A stretch of DNA of 64,000 nt, taken from positions 3,437,501-3,501,500 of the forward strand of contig NZ_CP011058.1 in the NCBI RefSeq assembly GCF_000961095.1, written 5' to 3'. The translations under genes were made by a program, and so were the position numbers. Position 1 is the first letter of the stretch, and the number at the start of each line of letters is the position of its first letter. The stretch is from Paenibacillus beijingensis. Lineage in GTDB: Bacteria; Bacillota; Bacilli; Paenibacillales; Paenibacillaceae. The notes beneath the pieces were generated by a model that was not told where the DNA came from, ran no database searches, and worked only from the letters and a program-made list of their open reading frames with translations. Shown here one piece after another: positions 49,315 through 57,774 of the stretch.

Positions 49315-49536
49315 CTATAACGTTTGCTTAACTTTTACTGCTTCCGGTTCGTCGTATCGGTTAAGAACGTTGCGGATTGGCGTGAACAAAGATCCGAGGA
49401 ACGCATCCCTGAGGACGTCGCATGGCAATTGATCTTGACGGGGATGGATTGGTTCTGATGCGACCACCTGAAGGGGCAGGGAAGCAGTGAGGAGGAAAGT
49501 GAGAAGTAAAGCAGTTGCCAACCTTTTTTGCAGCAC
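49315..49536 (-). pseudogene. Short exported protein, apparently a decayed DUF3888-like gene
   Basis: 73 residues from GTG 49536 with an excellent AAAGGAGGG at 7 bases and a signal peptide (LQKRLATALLLTFLLTASLPLQVVA). The mature part LPCDVLRDAFLGSLFTPIRNVLNRY resembles the CDVLxDAFLxLLxPYI core of DUF3888 exported proteins. The frame stops at TAG where the family normally continues; a shifted frame downstream gives VQVTVRRF, similar to the VxVTTFEGAH region, then decays. I read this as a truncated, possibly still translated, gene remnant. Confidence 0.5.
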
Positions 49537-49554
49537 GGTCTATCCCTCCTTTGA

Positions 49555-49913
49555 TGGAGTTATTTTACTCCCGACAGACTAAGAATATCCAGTCGCTTGT
49601 CAGAACCCCGATGCGGCCATTTTGACTTGTATTAATGAGTTTGCTGGTTACAGCCTTCGTACGTCTTACCGGAAACAGAGCGGAGCGGTCCGTTCTGTTC
49701 TATTCTGTTTTTTTCATTTCAGCGTGCCAAAATCGAATCATATAACGCCAAAATAGGTAAGCGTATTCAACTGACGGTGGAGCTATAATGGACATGAGCC
49801 GAATGGAACGAAGATCACCCGGCCGATCCTTCGAACGGGCATTTACCGAGTCTTCCGTTTAAAATCCTTGCGAATTGTGATAAAATGGCTCTAACAGTCG
49901 CTAGGAGGATACA
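49555..49913. other. Intergenic region without recognised features
   Basis: About 360 bases upstream of the HAD gene, AT-rich in parts. A TGATAAAAT near 49881 could be a -10 box for the HAD gene. No gene, repeat or RNA motif was seen. Confidence 0.4.
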
Positions 49914-50690
49914 ATGGGAAATTATAAACTGCTCGCACTCGATATGGACGGTACACTGCTCAATGACGAACAAATGATCAGCGAAGAAAACCGCGTTTGG
50001 ATTCATAAGGCGCTTGATGCCGGCGTGACGGTAAGCTTTTCGACCGGACGAGGCTTCCAAAGCGCGCTTCCTTTCGCCGAAATGCTCGGGCTTGACACGC
50101 CGATGATTACGGTCAACGGCAGCGAAATTTGGAGCAAGCCGCACGTGCTTCACCGGCGGACGCTGATGAATCCGGGAGACATGAAGCGGATGCACAAGCT
50201 GGCGCTCCAGTACGGAGAGCCGTGGTATTGGGCTTACTCGGTTGAAGGTATTTTCAACAAGGAGAAATGGATCCGGCCGGAGGAAGAGTACGACCATTAT
50301 CACTGGCTCAAGTTCGGTTTTTATACCGAGAACGATTTCACCCGCAAGGCGCTCCGGGAGGAACTGGAGAGCTGGGGGGCGTTCGAAATTACGAACTCCT
50401 CTCCATACAACCTGGAAATGAATCCGCTCGGCGTTTCGAAGGCAACTGCGGTTCGCGAGCTGTGCGGGCTGCTCGGCATCGAGATGTCGCAGGCGATTGC
50501 CGTAGGCGACAGCTTGAACGATATCGCGGCAATCCGCGAGGCCGGACTCGGCGTCGCGATGGGCAACGCGCAGGATGCGGTGAAGGAAGCCGCTGATGCC
50601 GTGACGCTGACGAACAACGAGCACGGCGTGGCCGAAGTGATCCGCAAATTCATTTTCGAAGAGAATGCTTCTTATGAACGTAACGCTTGA
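49914..50690 (+). CDS. Cof-type HAD-IIB phosphatase
   Basis: 258 residues. HAD motifs: I LALDMDGTLLN (residues 7-17), II SFSTGRG, III the lysine in GVSKATAV, IV VGDSLNDIAAI. The C2B cap lies between motifs II and III, with a Trp/Tyr-rich stretch (EPWYWAYSVEG). Such enzymes dephosphorylate sugar phosphates, flavin or other small metabolites in the cytoplasm. GGAGG precedes ATG 49914. The next gene overlaps its 3' end by 26 bases (or 17), so they are co-transcribed. Confidence 0.93.
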   Translation: MGNYKLLALDMDGTLLNDEQMISEENRVWIHKALDAGVTVSFSTGRGFQSALPFAEMLGLDTPMITVNGSEIWSKPHVLHRRTLMNPGDMKRMHKLALQYGEPWYWAYSVEGIFNKEKWIRPEEEYDHYHWLKFGFYTENDFTRKALREELESWGAFEITNSSPYNLEMNPLGVSKATAVRELCGLLGIEMSQAIAVGDSLNDIAAIREAGLGVAMGNAQDAVKEAADAVTLTNNEHGVAEVIRKFIFEENASYERNA

Positions 50691-51165
50691 AATCATCGGC
50701 TGGGTGCTGGTAGTCGCGCTGTTTGCGGTCGGGATGGCCGGAGCGGTCTATCCGATTTTACCGGGTGCGCTTGCGATTTATGCCGCTTTTTTCGTCTACG
50801 GTCTGTTCCTCGGCTTTGGGGAATTCGGCGTTGTGTTCTGGACGCTGCAAACGCTCATTGTCGCCATTCTGTTCATTGCCGATTACGCCGTCGGGGCATG
50901 GGGCGTGAAGAAATACGGCGGCTCCAAAGCTTCGGTTTACGGCAGCACCATCGGCATTATTATTGGTCCGTTCGTCATTCCCGGCTTCGGGCTGCTGCTT
51001 GGACCGCTGCTGGGAGCCGTTATCGGCGAGCTGATCGCCGGCTCGGATTTCAAGCAATCCGTGAAGGTCGGCTTCGGCGCGGTGGTCGGTTTGTTCACGA
51101 GCACCGTCGTCAAAATTATTTTGCAGCTGGTCATGATCATCCTGTTTATCATTTGGATTATTTAA
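50665..51165 (+). CDS. DUF456 membrane protein
   Basis: 166 residues with four to five spans. It has the DUF456 pattern GMAGAVYPILPGALAIYAAFF near the start, ADYAVGAWGVKKYGGSKASV in the middle, and the Gly-rich GIIIGPFVIPGFGLLLGPLLGAVIGE stretch. The function of DUF456 is unknown. The start is within the HAD gene; ATG 50665 and ATG 50674 are both possible. Co-transcription with a HAD phosphatase is clear from the overlap. Confidence 0.85.
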   Translation: MLLMNVTLEIIGWVLVVALFAVGMAGAVYPILPGALAIYAAFFVYGLFLGFGEFGVVFWTLQTLIVAILFIADYAVGAWGVKKYGGSKASVYGSTIGIIIGPFVIPGFGLLLGPLLGAVIGELIAGSDFKQSVKVGFGAVVGLFTSTVVKIILQLVMIILFIIWII

Positions 51166-51204
51166 TCCTCATTCAATCAGACCATTTAAAAGGAGATCAT
51201 ACAC

Positions 51205-51939
51205 ATGATCAAAGTGACGATTTGGAACGAATTTGTGCACGAAAACATTCATGAAAAAGTGAAAGAGGTTTATCCGGACGGCATTCATAACGCGATCGCC
51301 AAAGGCATTGCGGACAGCAGCTTCCAGATCCGGACGGCTACGCTCGATCAGCCGGAGCACGGCTTGACGGAAGAAGTGCTTGCCGATACCGATGTGCTGA
51401 TTTGGTGGGGCCATATGGCGCACGACAAAGTCGACGACGCCATCGTAGAGCGCGTCCAGCAGCGCGTTTGGAACGGCATGGGTCTCGTTGTGCTGCACTC
51501 GGCCCATTTTTCGAAAATTTTCAAAAAGCTGATGGGCACCGGCTGTGATCTGAAATGGCGCGAAGCGGGCGAGCGCGAACGGATTTGGGTCGTCAATCCC
51601 GCCCATCCGATCGCCGCGGGTCTGCCCGAGCAGTTCAGCCTCGAGGAAGAGGAAATGTACGGCGAGCACTTTGACATTCCGGCACCGGACGAGCTCGTTT
51701 TCGTCAGCTGGTTCGAAGGCGGAGAAGTGTTCCGCAGCGGCTGCACGTTCTCGAGAGGACAAGGAAAAATTTTCTACTTCCGTCCGGGCCATGAGACGCA
51801 TCCGACGTACTACAACGAGAACGTGCTCCATGTTATACGCAACGCCGTAAACTGGGCGGCTCCGTCCAATGCGGCAGCGCCGGTTCGCGGACACCGTCCG
51901 GAGCCGCTGGAGACGATCAAGGTGAAGCAGCCTCAATAA
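51205..51939 (+). CDS. ThuA domain protein
   Basis: 244 residues, ThuA-like class I glutamine-amidotransferase fold: VTIWNEFVHENIHEKVKEVYP, DTDVLIWWGHMAHDKV, GMGLVVLHSAHFSKIF, then VNPAHPIAAGLPEQF, GEHFDIPAPDELVFVSWFEGGE and FRPGHETHPTYY. ThuA from rhizobia takes part in trehalose use, probably as a keto-sugar-linked protein; in other genomes the role is open. AAAAGGAG precedes ATG 51205. No sugar-uptake genes lie next to it. Confidence 0.92.
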   Translation: MIKVTIWNEFVHENIHEKVKEVYPDGIHNAIAKGIADSSFQIRTATLDQPEHGLTEEVLADTDVLIWWGHMAHDKVDDAIVERVQQRVWNGMGLVVLHSAHFSKIFKKLMGTGCDLKWREAGERERIWVVNPAHPIAAGLPEQFSLEEEEMYGEHFDIPAPDELVFVSWFEGGEVFRSGCTFSRGQGKIFYFRPGHETHPTYYNENVLHVIRNAVNWAAPSNAAAPVRGHRPEPLETIKVKQPQ

Positions 51940-51967
51940 GCTGCCGGAAGCTTAATGCGCATAGACG

Positions 51968-51998
51968 AAACGCCGCATGTACCGTGTGGCGTTTTTTT
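51968..51998 (+). terminator. Terminator after the ThuA gene
   Basis: AAACGCC (51968-51974) pairs with GGCGTTT (51988-51994), with an inner CAT/GTG step and a T-run to 51998. Confidence 0.85.
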
Positions 51999-52069
51999 GT
52001 GTTAAACTAGCAAAAGGTTTTGTTGGAACGCGCAATACAGCCCTATTGATGGAAGAAGGATTCGCACTC

Positions 52070-53785
52070 ATGGTCAAAAAAGATTCGCTCATTAAAGGTA
52101 CGCTTATATTGGCGGCGGCAGCGCTCGTCGCCCGGTTTCTCGGCATTTTTCAGCGGGTACCGCTCGATTATATGGTTGGCGATGACGGTGACGTCTATTT
52201 CGCGGTTGCCAATACCGTCTATATGTATCTGCTTATTATCGCGACGGCCGGCATTCCGAGCGCGATCAGCAAAATGGTGTCGGAGCGCTACGCACTCGGC
52301 CGTCCAGCCGAAGCGCAGCAGATCTACAGGGCGGCGCTGATCTTCGGCGCGGTAACGGGCATCGTACTGGCGGCGCTGCTTTACGCGCTGGCACCGCTCT
52401 ATTCCAGCTTCATCGCCAAGACGCCGGGGGCGGATATATCCGTCCGTGCCATCGCGCCGGCGCTGCTGCTGTTTCCGGTCATCGCGATGATGCGCGGTTA
52501 TTTTCAGGGACGGCAAATGATGGCCGCCGGCGGCATCTCGCAAATTGTGGAGCAGATCATGCGCGTTGTGCTCGGGATCGGCATTGCGCTGATCGTGCTG
52601 AACTGGGGTTGGGGGGACCGCTGGATCGCCGCGGCCGCAACGTTCGGCAGCGTGTTCGGCAGTATCGGCGCTTTTGCCGTCATGCTGTGGTACGGCCGCA
52701 AGCTGAAAAGAATGGACGCGGCAGAAGCGGCGCTCGCCCGGCGGGACACTTCTTCAGCGGCACCCGACGCCTCAGCTGCAGCGGTCGAGTCGGCAGCGGC
52801 CGCAAAAACCGAACAGCGGGTGAAGCTACCGTTCCGTTCCATCTACAAAGAAATTTTCTCTATGTCGCTGCCGGTCGTCGTAACCGCGATGACGGTTCAG
52901 TTTCTTTATCTGGTTGATACATCGTTTTTTGTGCGTCTGACGGAATCGTATTATTCTTCGTATGCTGCGGCAAAAGAGGCAATGGGTTATCTTACTTTCA
53001 ATGCCCAGGCGATTGCCGGAATTCCGCCGATCCTGGCGATTGCGCTCAGCCAGTCCATCATCCCGGTGATCTCCGCTGCCAACTCGGTGCGGAACATGGA
53101 TGAGGTGCAGCGGCAGGCGTCGCTCGTCATGCGGATCGTCGTCTTCACCGGCGTGCCCGCCGCTCTTATATTAACCGTAGCGGCGTATTCCGTGAACGGC
53201 CTGCTGTTCAGCAGTCCGGCGGGGAGCGGGATGGTAGCGGCGCTGACGGCGGGAACGATTTTTCAGATTACGATGATGACCAGCAATTCCATTCTGTTCG
53301 GACTCGGAAAGCCGCGGCCGGCGATGATCCACACGTTGCTCGGGTTCGCCGTGAAGATCGCCGCCAGCCTCGCGCTCGCTCCGCTTCTTGGCGGATACGG
53401 CCTTGTGCTCGCTTCCACGCTCTGCTTCCTGCTTATTACCGTGCTTAATCTGAGAGTCGTAAGAAGCAGCGTGAAGCTGGCCGTGCTCGGTAAGCGTTGG
53501 CCGGCTTATCTGCTCACGATCGTGGTTACCGCCGGAGCCGGCTACGGCGTTGACGTGCTGGTGCGCGGAGCGCTTGAAGGCGCCCTGCCGCCGAAGCTCA
53601 TTTATTTGCTGGGCTGTATGGCGACGGGGCTTGTCACGCTTGGGCTGTATGCGCTGCTGCTGATCATGCTGCGAGTCGTAACGGAAACCGAAGCGAAATC
53701 GTTTCCGGGTCCGCTGCGCAAGCTGCTGCTCCCGCTTGTCCGCAGACTGGGCCGCAGCCGCGCGGCGTCTGTGAAAGCCGATTAA
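52070..53785 (+). CDS. murJ: MurJ/YtgP-type lipid II flippase (polysaccharide biosynthesis family)
   Basis: 571 residues with about 14 spans, MOP superfamily. The N-terminus KDSLIKGTLILAAAALVARFLGIFQRVPL, YFAVANTVYMYLLIIATAGIPSAISKMVSERYA and the GYFQGRQMM region are those of the Bacillus YtgP/MurJ group (quoted in pieces). A polar Ala/Ser loop of about 35 residues (about 215-255) is inserted between the halves. It should move lipid II across the membrane for wall synthesis; a SpoVB-like sporulation role is an alternative. AAGGA precedes ATG 52070; the frame is open from 51977 but overlaps the terminator. Confidence 0.88.
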   Translation: MVKKDSLIKGTLILAAAALVARFLGIFQRVPLDYMVGDDGDVYFAVANTVYMYLLIIATAGIPSAISKMVSERYALGRPAEAQQIYRAALIFGAVTGIVLAALLYALAPLYSSFIAKTPGADISVRAIAPALLLFPVIAMMRGYFQGRQMMAAGGISQIVEQIMRVVLGIGIALIVLNWGWGDRWIAAAATFGSVFGSIGAFAVMLWYGRKLKRMDAAEAALARRDTSSAAPDASAAAVESAAAAKTEQRVKLPFRSIYKEIFSMSLPVVVTAMTVQFLYLVDTSFFVRLTESYYSSYAAAKEAMGYLTFNAQAIAGIPPILAIALSQSIIPVISAANSVRNMDEVQRQASLVMRIVVFTGVPAALILTVAAYSVNGLLFSSPAGSGMVAALTAGTIFQITMMTSNSILFGLGKPRPAMIHTLLGFAVKIAASLALAPLLGGYGLVLASTLCFLLITVLNLRVVRSSVKLAVLGKRWPAYLLTIVVTAGAGYGVDVLVRGALEGALPPKLIYLLGCMATGLVTLGLYALLLIMLRVVTETEAKSFPGPLRKLLLPLVRRLGRSRAASVKAD

Positions 53786-53929
53786 TCCGCTTTCGTGCCG
53801 GTGCGCGAATCTTGTCAAAGCGGCAGGCTGTACGCTACAATGGGAGTCAACTGGTGATCATTACAAATCGCTGTTGAGCCAGCGCGAAGTCCATTTATAT
53901 GAGCGCAAGGAATAAGGGGATGATTCAGA

Positions 53930-54277
53930 ATGGAAAAGGTGCAAAGCGAAGAGGCGTTCCGTTCGGCGGTGTCGGACAGCGGCGTAACCGTAGCCGTGTT
54001 TAAGACGACCTGGTGCCCGGACTGCCACTTTATCAATCCGTTCATGCCGGATTTGGAAACCAAATACGCTGGCCGTATTAAATTCATCGAGATCGACCGG
54101 GACGATCTGCCGGATCTGTGCTCGGAGCTTAATATTCTTGGCATTCCGAGCTTTATCGCGTTCCGCGGCGGCAGCGAAGTGATCCGCTTTGTGAGCAAGC
54201 TGCGCAAGACGCGCGAGGAGATCGAACAATTTCTGGACCGCGCCCTGCAAGTAAGCGATGCGATGCCGCAAGCTTGA
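53930..54277 (+). CDS. Thioredoxin-family protein with WCPDC motif
   Basis: 115 residues, one thioredoxin fold: VTVAVFKTTWCPDCHFINPFM (C29, C32), FIEIDRDDLPDLCSELNILGIPSFIAFRGG with cis-Pro in GIPSF, then a C-terminal helix. The active site CPDC differs from the classical CGPC and is like that in B. subtilis YtpP. No signal peptide, so cytoplasmic. It could reduce disulfides; a specific partner is unknown. Flanked by a terminator downstream. Confidence 0.92.
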   Translation: MEKVQSEEAFRSAVSDSGVTVAVFKTTWCPDCHFINPFMPDLETKYAGRIKFIEIDRDDLPDLCSELNILGIPSFIAFRGGSEVIRFVSKLRKTREEIEQFLDRALQVSDAMPQA

Positions 54278-54290
54278 GAAGCCTTTTTTG

Positions 54291-54332
54291 AAACCGCACG
54301 AACCTTCGTTAAGAAGGGGCGTGCGGTTTTTT
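54291..54332 (+). terminator. Terminator of the thioredoxin gene
   Basis: AAACCGCACG (54291-54300) pairs with CGTGCGGTTT (54320-54329), followed by TTT. Confidence 0.88.
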
Positions 54333-54339
54333 CAACATT

Positions 54340-54440
54340 AGCGCGCCTAGCCAAGCTAGGGACAACTAGCCGGTGAAAGTCCGGTCGAGGTAAGAGCCAA
54401 AATTTCGGGGCAGGAAGTCTTCCGCCTCGTTTTTGTTTTC
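54340..54440 (+). other. Candidate structured RNA fragment (possible group II intron remnant)
   Basis: CTAGCCAAGCTAG, then ACTAGCCGGTGAAAGTCCGG and TCGAGGTAAGAGCC form several short stems in a row (CTAG/CTAG, CCGG/CCGG around GTGAAAGT). This style resembles domain I of bacterial group II introns, but no reverse-transcriptase gene and no domain V were found. A cobalamin-riboswitch reading was considered because of GGTGAAAGTCCGG, but the other conserved boxes are missing. Confidence 0.35.
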
Positions 54441-54535
54441 CTTATGGCTGCTCGGTTTTGGGACAATCTTGAGACAGGGGAGTCCTCGAGCAGTGCACGG
54501 CGGCGAATGGCGGCGAACGAATGCATGAAACTGGC

Positions 54536-54720
54536 CTAACGAATCGTAAAACCGTTCGTTCAGGAATAAGGAGACTTCTTGAGCGATAACGAACCCTGCA
54601 ATCACTATTTCATCACAAAACAACCCAACCGAGTCGATATGAATCCAATAGTGACGCTACGATTCGTTAGAACCTGGAACAGGTTCAAAAGGTACAAATA
54701 ACGATGGCTCGGTTCGTTAG
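54536..54720. repeat. Foldback repeats containing TTCGTTAG
   Basis: CTAACGAATCGTA (54536-54548) is exactly inverted as TACGATTCGTTAG (54658-54670); a third, related copy GGTTCGTTAG ends at 54720. Next to the second is a GAACCTG/CAGGTTC dyad (54671-54686). The enclosed 109 bases code for nothing recognisable. The rest of the 54334-54956 gap holds no gene that I can support. Confidence 0.6.
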
Positions 54721-54956
54721 CCATACGATGATAGGCTTGATGCAAAATGGATGCCGTTTACGGCGTTCATTAGCTTCATGCTTACCATACCGGTCGCGGG
54801 AGGGGCCAAGCCCCTTCTTTTACTGCGTTCTTTAGGGCAGAATAGAAAATGGGCAGTTGCAGAATATAGCGGGAATCGTCACATTTTCAACATGGCTTTT
54901 GTCATTTTATATCGATATAATGGTTTGTAATGATTTTCGGGAAGGTGTGATTTGTA

Positions 54957-55883
54957 ATGATATCCGGCCGTTATCGCGCGCTTGCATGGGCATCGTGTGT
55001 CGGAATGTTTATCGTCCTCATTGCGGGCTCCACGGTGACGACAACCGAATCCCAACTCGGCTGCGGACATGATTTTCCGCTTTGTAACGGGAAGTTCGTA
55101 CCGGCTCATACGTTTGAATCGCTCGTTGAATATTCGCACCGGTTTATTACCGGTATTGTAGGGCTATTGATCGTGGCTACGTTCATCGCGACGCTTAGGC
55201 TGTACCGCAAACATAGGGAAGCGGTCATGTATGCGACGGCTTCGCTGGTGTTAACAATTATTCAAGCTGTTATGGGCGCTCTCGCGGTTGTCTATTCCCA
55301 GTCGCCGCCGGTGCTTGCGCTTCATTTCGGCATTTCGTTGCTTGCGGTCGCAAGCACGGCGCTGCTCGTCGTCTGGGTGCGGAGGATGGACAGGGGCTAT
55401 GCGCAGCGCGCAGGCGAACCTGTGCCTCGCTTCATATACAATTTCGTTTTGTTTATCGCGGTCTACTGTTATGTCGTCGTTTATTTGGGCGCATTTATCC
55501 GCCATACCGATTCCGGCGGCGGCTGTCTCGGCTGGCCGCTGTGCAACGGCGAATTCGTCCCGGAAATTAACGGAGCGACAGGAATCGTGTTCCTGCACCG
55601 GATTGCGGGACTGCTGCTCTTTATTCTTATAGCGATGTTCTATCTGATCATGAAGCGGGTTCATAGCGGACGGACAAGCATGCGCGCATCCGCCAAGTGG
55701 GCGCTTGTGCTCGTCATTGTACAAATTTTGAGCGGCGCGCTGTTGACCGCTACGATCGGCGACGAGAAGAAATTTGTCTTTACCAGCTTGCTGCATAACG
55801 TCATCGTGACGGGGTTGTTCTCCGTTATTCTCGATATGGGAATCCAGGCGTGGCGAACACGGGGAGGTCGTCTTGGTTCATGA
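54957..55883 (+). CDS. ctaA: Heme A synthase
   Basis: 308 residues with eight spans, COX15/CtaA family. Two pseudo-repeats each carry histidines and a Cys pair: YSHRFITG and GCGHDFPLC in the first, FLHRIAGLL and GGCLGWPLC in the second, plus ALHFGIS and LLHNVIV for the other heme ligands. It oxidises heme O to heme A for aa3-type oxidase, working after CtaB (40246-41103). GGGAAGGTG precedes ATG 54957. The UbiD-family gene overlaps its stop by ATGA, so the two are translated together. Confidence 0.95.
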   Translation: MISGRYRALAWASCVGMFIVLIAGSTVTTTESQLGCGHDFPLCNGKFVPAHTFESLVEYSHRFITGIVGLLIVATFIATLRLYRKHREAVMYATASLVLTIIQAVMGALAVVYSQSPPVLALHFGISLLAVASTALLVVWVRRMDRGYAQRAGEPVPRFIYNFVLFIAVYCYVVVYLGAFIRHTDSGGGCLGWPLCNGEFVPEINGATGIVFLHRIAGLLLFILIAMFYLIMKRVHSGRTSMRASAKWALVLVIVQILSGALLTATIGDEKKFVFTSLLHNVIVTGLFSVILDMGIQAWRTRGGRLGS

Positions 55884-57646
55884 ATCATAATTTAAGGCAA
55901 TTTGTCGAGCTGCTTCGCAGCGAAGGGGACCTGGCCGTCATCGACGCGCCGGTCGATCCTTATCTGGAACTGGCGGAAATTCATAGACGGGTAATCGAAC
56001 AGGAAGGACCGGCGCTGCTTTTCACGAACGTGACAGGCAGCTCTTTTCCTGTTCTGACGAACATGTTCGGCACCGCGCGCCGCGTCGATCTCGCTTTTGG
56101 ACCGAGGCCGGAGGCGCTGATGAAAAATATTGTCGGCGCGGCCGACCGTCTGCTGCCCCCGTCGCTTGGCGCCGTATGGGGCGAGCGCGGCCTGATCAAA
56201 GATGTGCTGAAGGTCGGGCTGAAGACGGTAGCCCCTTCGAATGCGCCGGTGCTGGAAGTGTGCCGCAAGGACAAGCCGCTTGCCGGCCTTCCGGTGCTTA
56301 CAAGCTGGCAGGAGGACGGGGGACCGTTCGTCACGCTGCCCCTCGTCTATACGGAACATCCGGAGCACCGCAAAAAGCATAACCTGGGCATGTACCGGAT
56401 GCAGGTATTCGACGATTCCACAACCGGCATGCACTGGCAAATCCATAAAGGCGGCGGCTTTCATTATTACGAGGCCGAGAAGCGGAATGAACCGCTGCCG
56501 GTGACGGTATTTCTCGGCGGGCCGCCGGCGCTTATCGCGTCGGCGATCGCTCCGGTGCCGGAACATTTGCCGGAGCTGATGATCGCATCGCTCATTCTCG
56601 GCGACAAACTGCCGGTCGTTACCGACCCGTACGGACCGCACCGTCTGCCGGCACAAGCGGAGTTCGCCATCAGCGGCAGCGTTCCGCCCCATCTGCGGCG
56701 TCCGGAGGGACCGTTCGGCGATCATTTCGGCTATTACTCGCTGACGCACGATTTTCCGGTATTCAATGTGAACCACGTCTGGCACCGGAAGGATGCCATC
56801 TATCCGGCGACGATCGTCGGCAAGCCGAGGCAGGAAGACTACTACTTGGGCGAATATTTGCAGCGGCTGCTCGGGCCTGCCTTCCCGATGGTCATGCCGG
56901 GGGTGCGCGACCTGTGGGCGTATGCCGAAACGGGCGTTCACGCGCTGGCTGCCGCCATCGTTCGGGAAAGCTATTCCCGCGAAGCGCTCGGAACCGGCTT
57001 CCGCATTCTAGGCGAAGGACAGCTGTCGCTCACCAAGGTGCTGATGCTGACCGACCAGCCGCTCGACCTGTCCCGCTTCGACACGCTGCTGGAGACGGTG
57101 CTGGAGCGTTTCCGGCCGGAAACCGATCTGTTCGTCTTCGATAAAACGTCGCACGATACGCTCGATTATACGAGCGGCAAGCTGAATCACGGCAGCAAGG
57201 CGATTCTGCTCGGCGTAGGAGAGCCGGTCCGGTCGCTGCCGGGAGAATACAGCGAAGGCCCGCTGGCCGATATTAACGATATCGCCGTTTACTGCCGCGG
57301 CTGCCTGACCGTATCCGGCGCTTCTTACGCGTCTGATCCGGAGCTGCCGCAGCGTGTGCTCGGAGAGCTTCTGGAGCGAGGCACCGATTGGCCGCTCGTC
57401 GTGCTGGTCGACGACGCCAAGCAGACGGCAAGCGCGCAGACGCCGTTTTTATGGACGGTATTTACCCGTTTCAACCCGGCTGACGATATTTACGCCGCAA
57501 CCGATGTGCAGCGGCATCACTTGGGATACCGGCTGCCGCTTGTCATCGATGCCCGCATGAAGCCGGGCTATCCGGATGAGCTCTTCCCGCGCGAAGATAT
57601 TGTGCAAAAGGTAGACAGCCGCTGGAAGGAATATTTCCCGGGCTGA
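55880..57646 (+). CDS. UbiD-family decarboxylase
   Basis: 588 residues, full length for UbiD proteins. Prenyl-FMN/metal binding blocks are seen: NLGMYRMQVFDDSTTGMHWQ, GGGFHYYEAEKRNEPLPVTVFLGG and PEGPFGDHFGYYSL (E-x-PFGDH-F-GYY), GIKTALD-type end TPFLWTVFTRFNPADDI. UbiD enzymes reversibly decarboxylate aromatic or alpha,beta-unsaturated acids using prenylated FMN made by UbiX. With mqnE 4 kb away, the 1,4-dihydroxy-6-naphthoate decarboxylase step of futalosine-route menaquinone synthesis is a good candidate, an inference. No UbiX partner gene lies in the window. Confidence 0.92.
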   Translation: MNHNLRQFVELLRSEGDLAVIDAPVDPYLELAEIHRRVIEQEGPALLFTNVTGSSFPVLTNMFGTARRVDLAFGPRPEALMKNIVGAADRLLPPSLGAVWGERGLIKDVLKVGLKTVAPSNAPVLEVCRKDKPLAGLPVLTSWQEDGGPFVTLPLVYTEHPEHRKKHNLGMYRMQVFDDSTTGMHWQIHKGGGFHYYEAEKRNEPLPVTVFLGGPPALIASAIAPVPEHLPELMIASLILGDKLPVVTDPYGPHRLPAQAEFAISGSVPPHLRRPEGPFGDHFGYYSLTHDFPVFNVNHVWHRKDAIYPATIVGKPRQEDYYLGEYLQRLLGPAFPMVMPGVRDLWAYAETGVHALAAAIVRESYSREALGTGFRILGEGQLSLTKVLMLTDQPLDLSRFDTLLETVLERFRPETDLFVFDKTSHDTLDYTSGKLNHGSKAILLGVGEPVRSLPGEYSEGPLADINDIAVYCRGCLTVSGASYASDPELPQRVLGELLERGTDWPLVVLVDDAKQTASAQTPFLWTVFTRFNPADDIYAATDVQRHHLGYRLPLVIDARMKPGYPDELFPREDIVQKVDSRWKEYFPG

Positions 57647-57774
57647 ATCACGGCACCTTACGAAGTGGTTTTGCTGAGGCAAAACCTTAAGCCTATGCTT
57701 ACGATGCTGATTTTGACTTATGTCTAACCTTAATGATGCTGGTTTGACTTACCCAAAGCCTTAAGGAGGACGAC

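Noticed and set aside
49172..49432. An 86-codon open frame on the plus strand
   Set aside because: It starts inside the large hairpin and is antisense to the better-supported DUF3888-like remnant with its RBS and signal peptide.
54340..54440. Cobalamin riboswitch
   Set aside because: GGTGAAAGTCCGG resembles one box, but the other conserved segments and a cobalamin-related downstream gene are missing.
54366..54623. An 85-codon minus-strand open frame in the gap before ctaA
   Set aside because: No RBS and no recognisable domain; it is antisense to the structured element and probably arises by chance.
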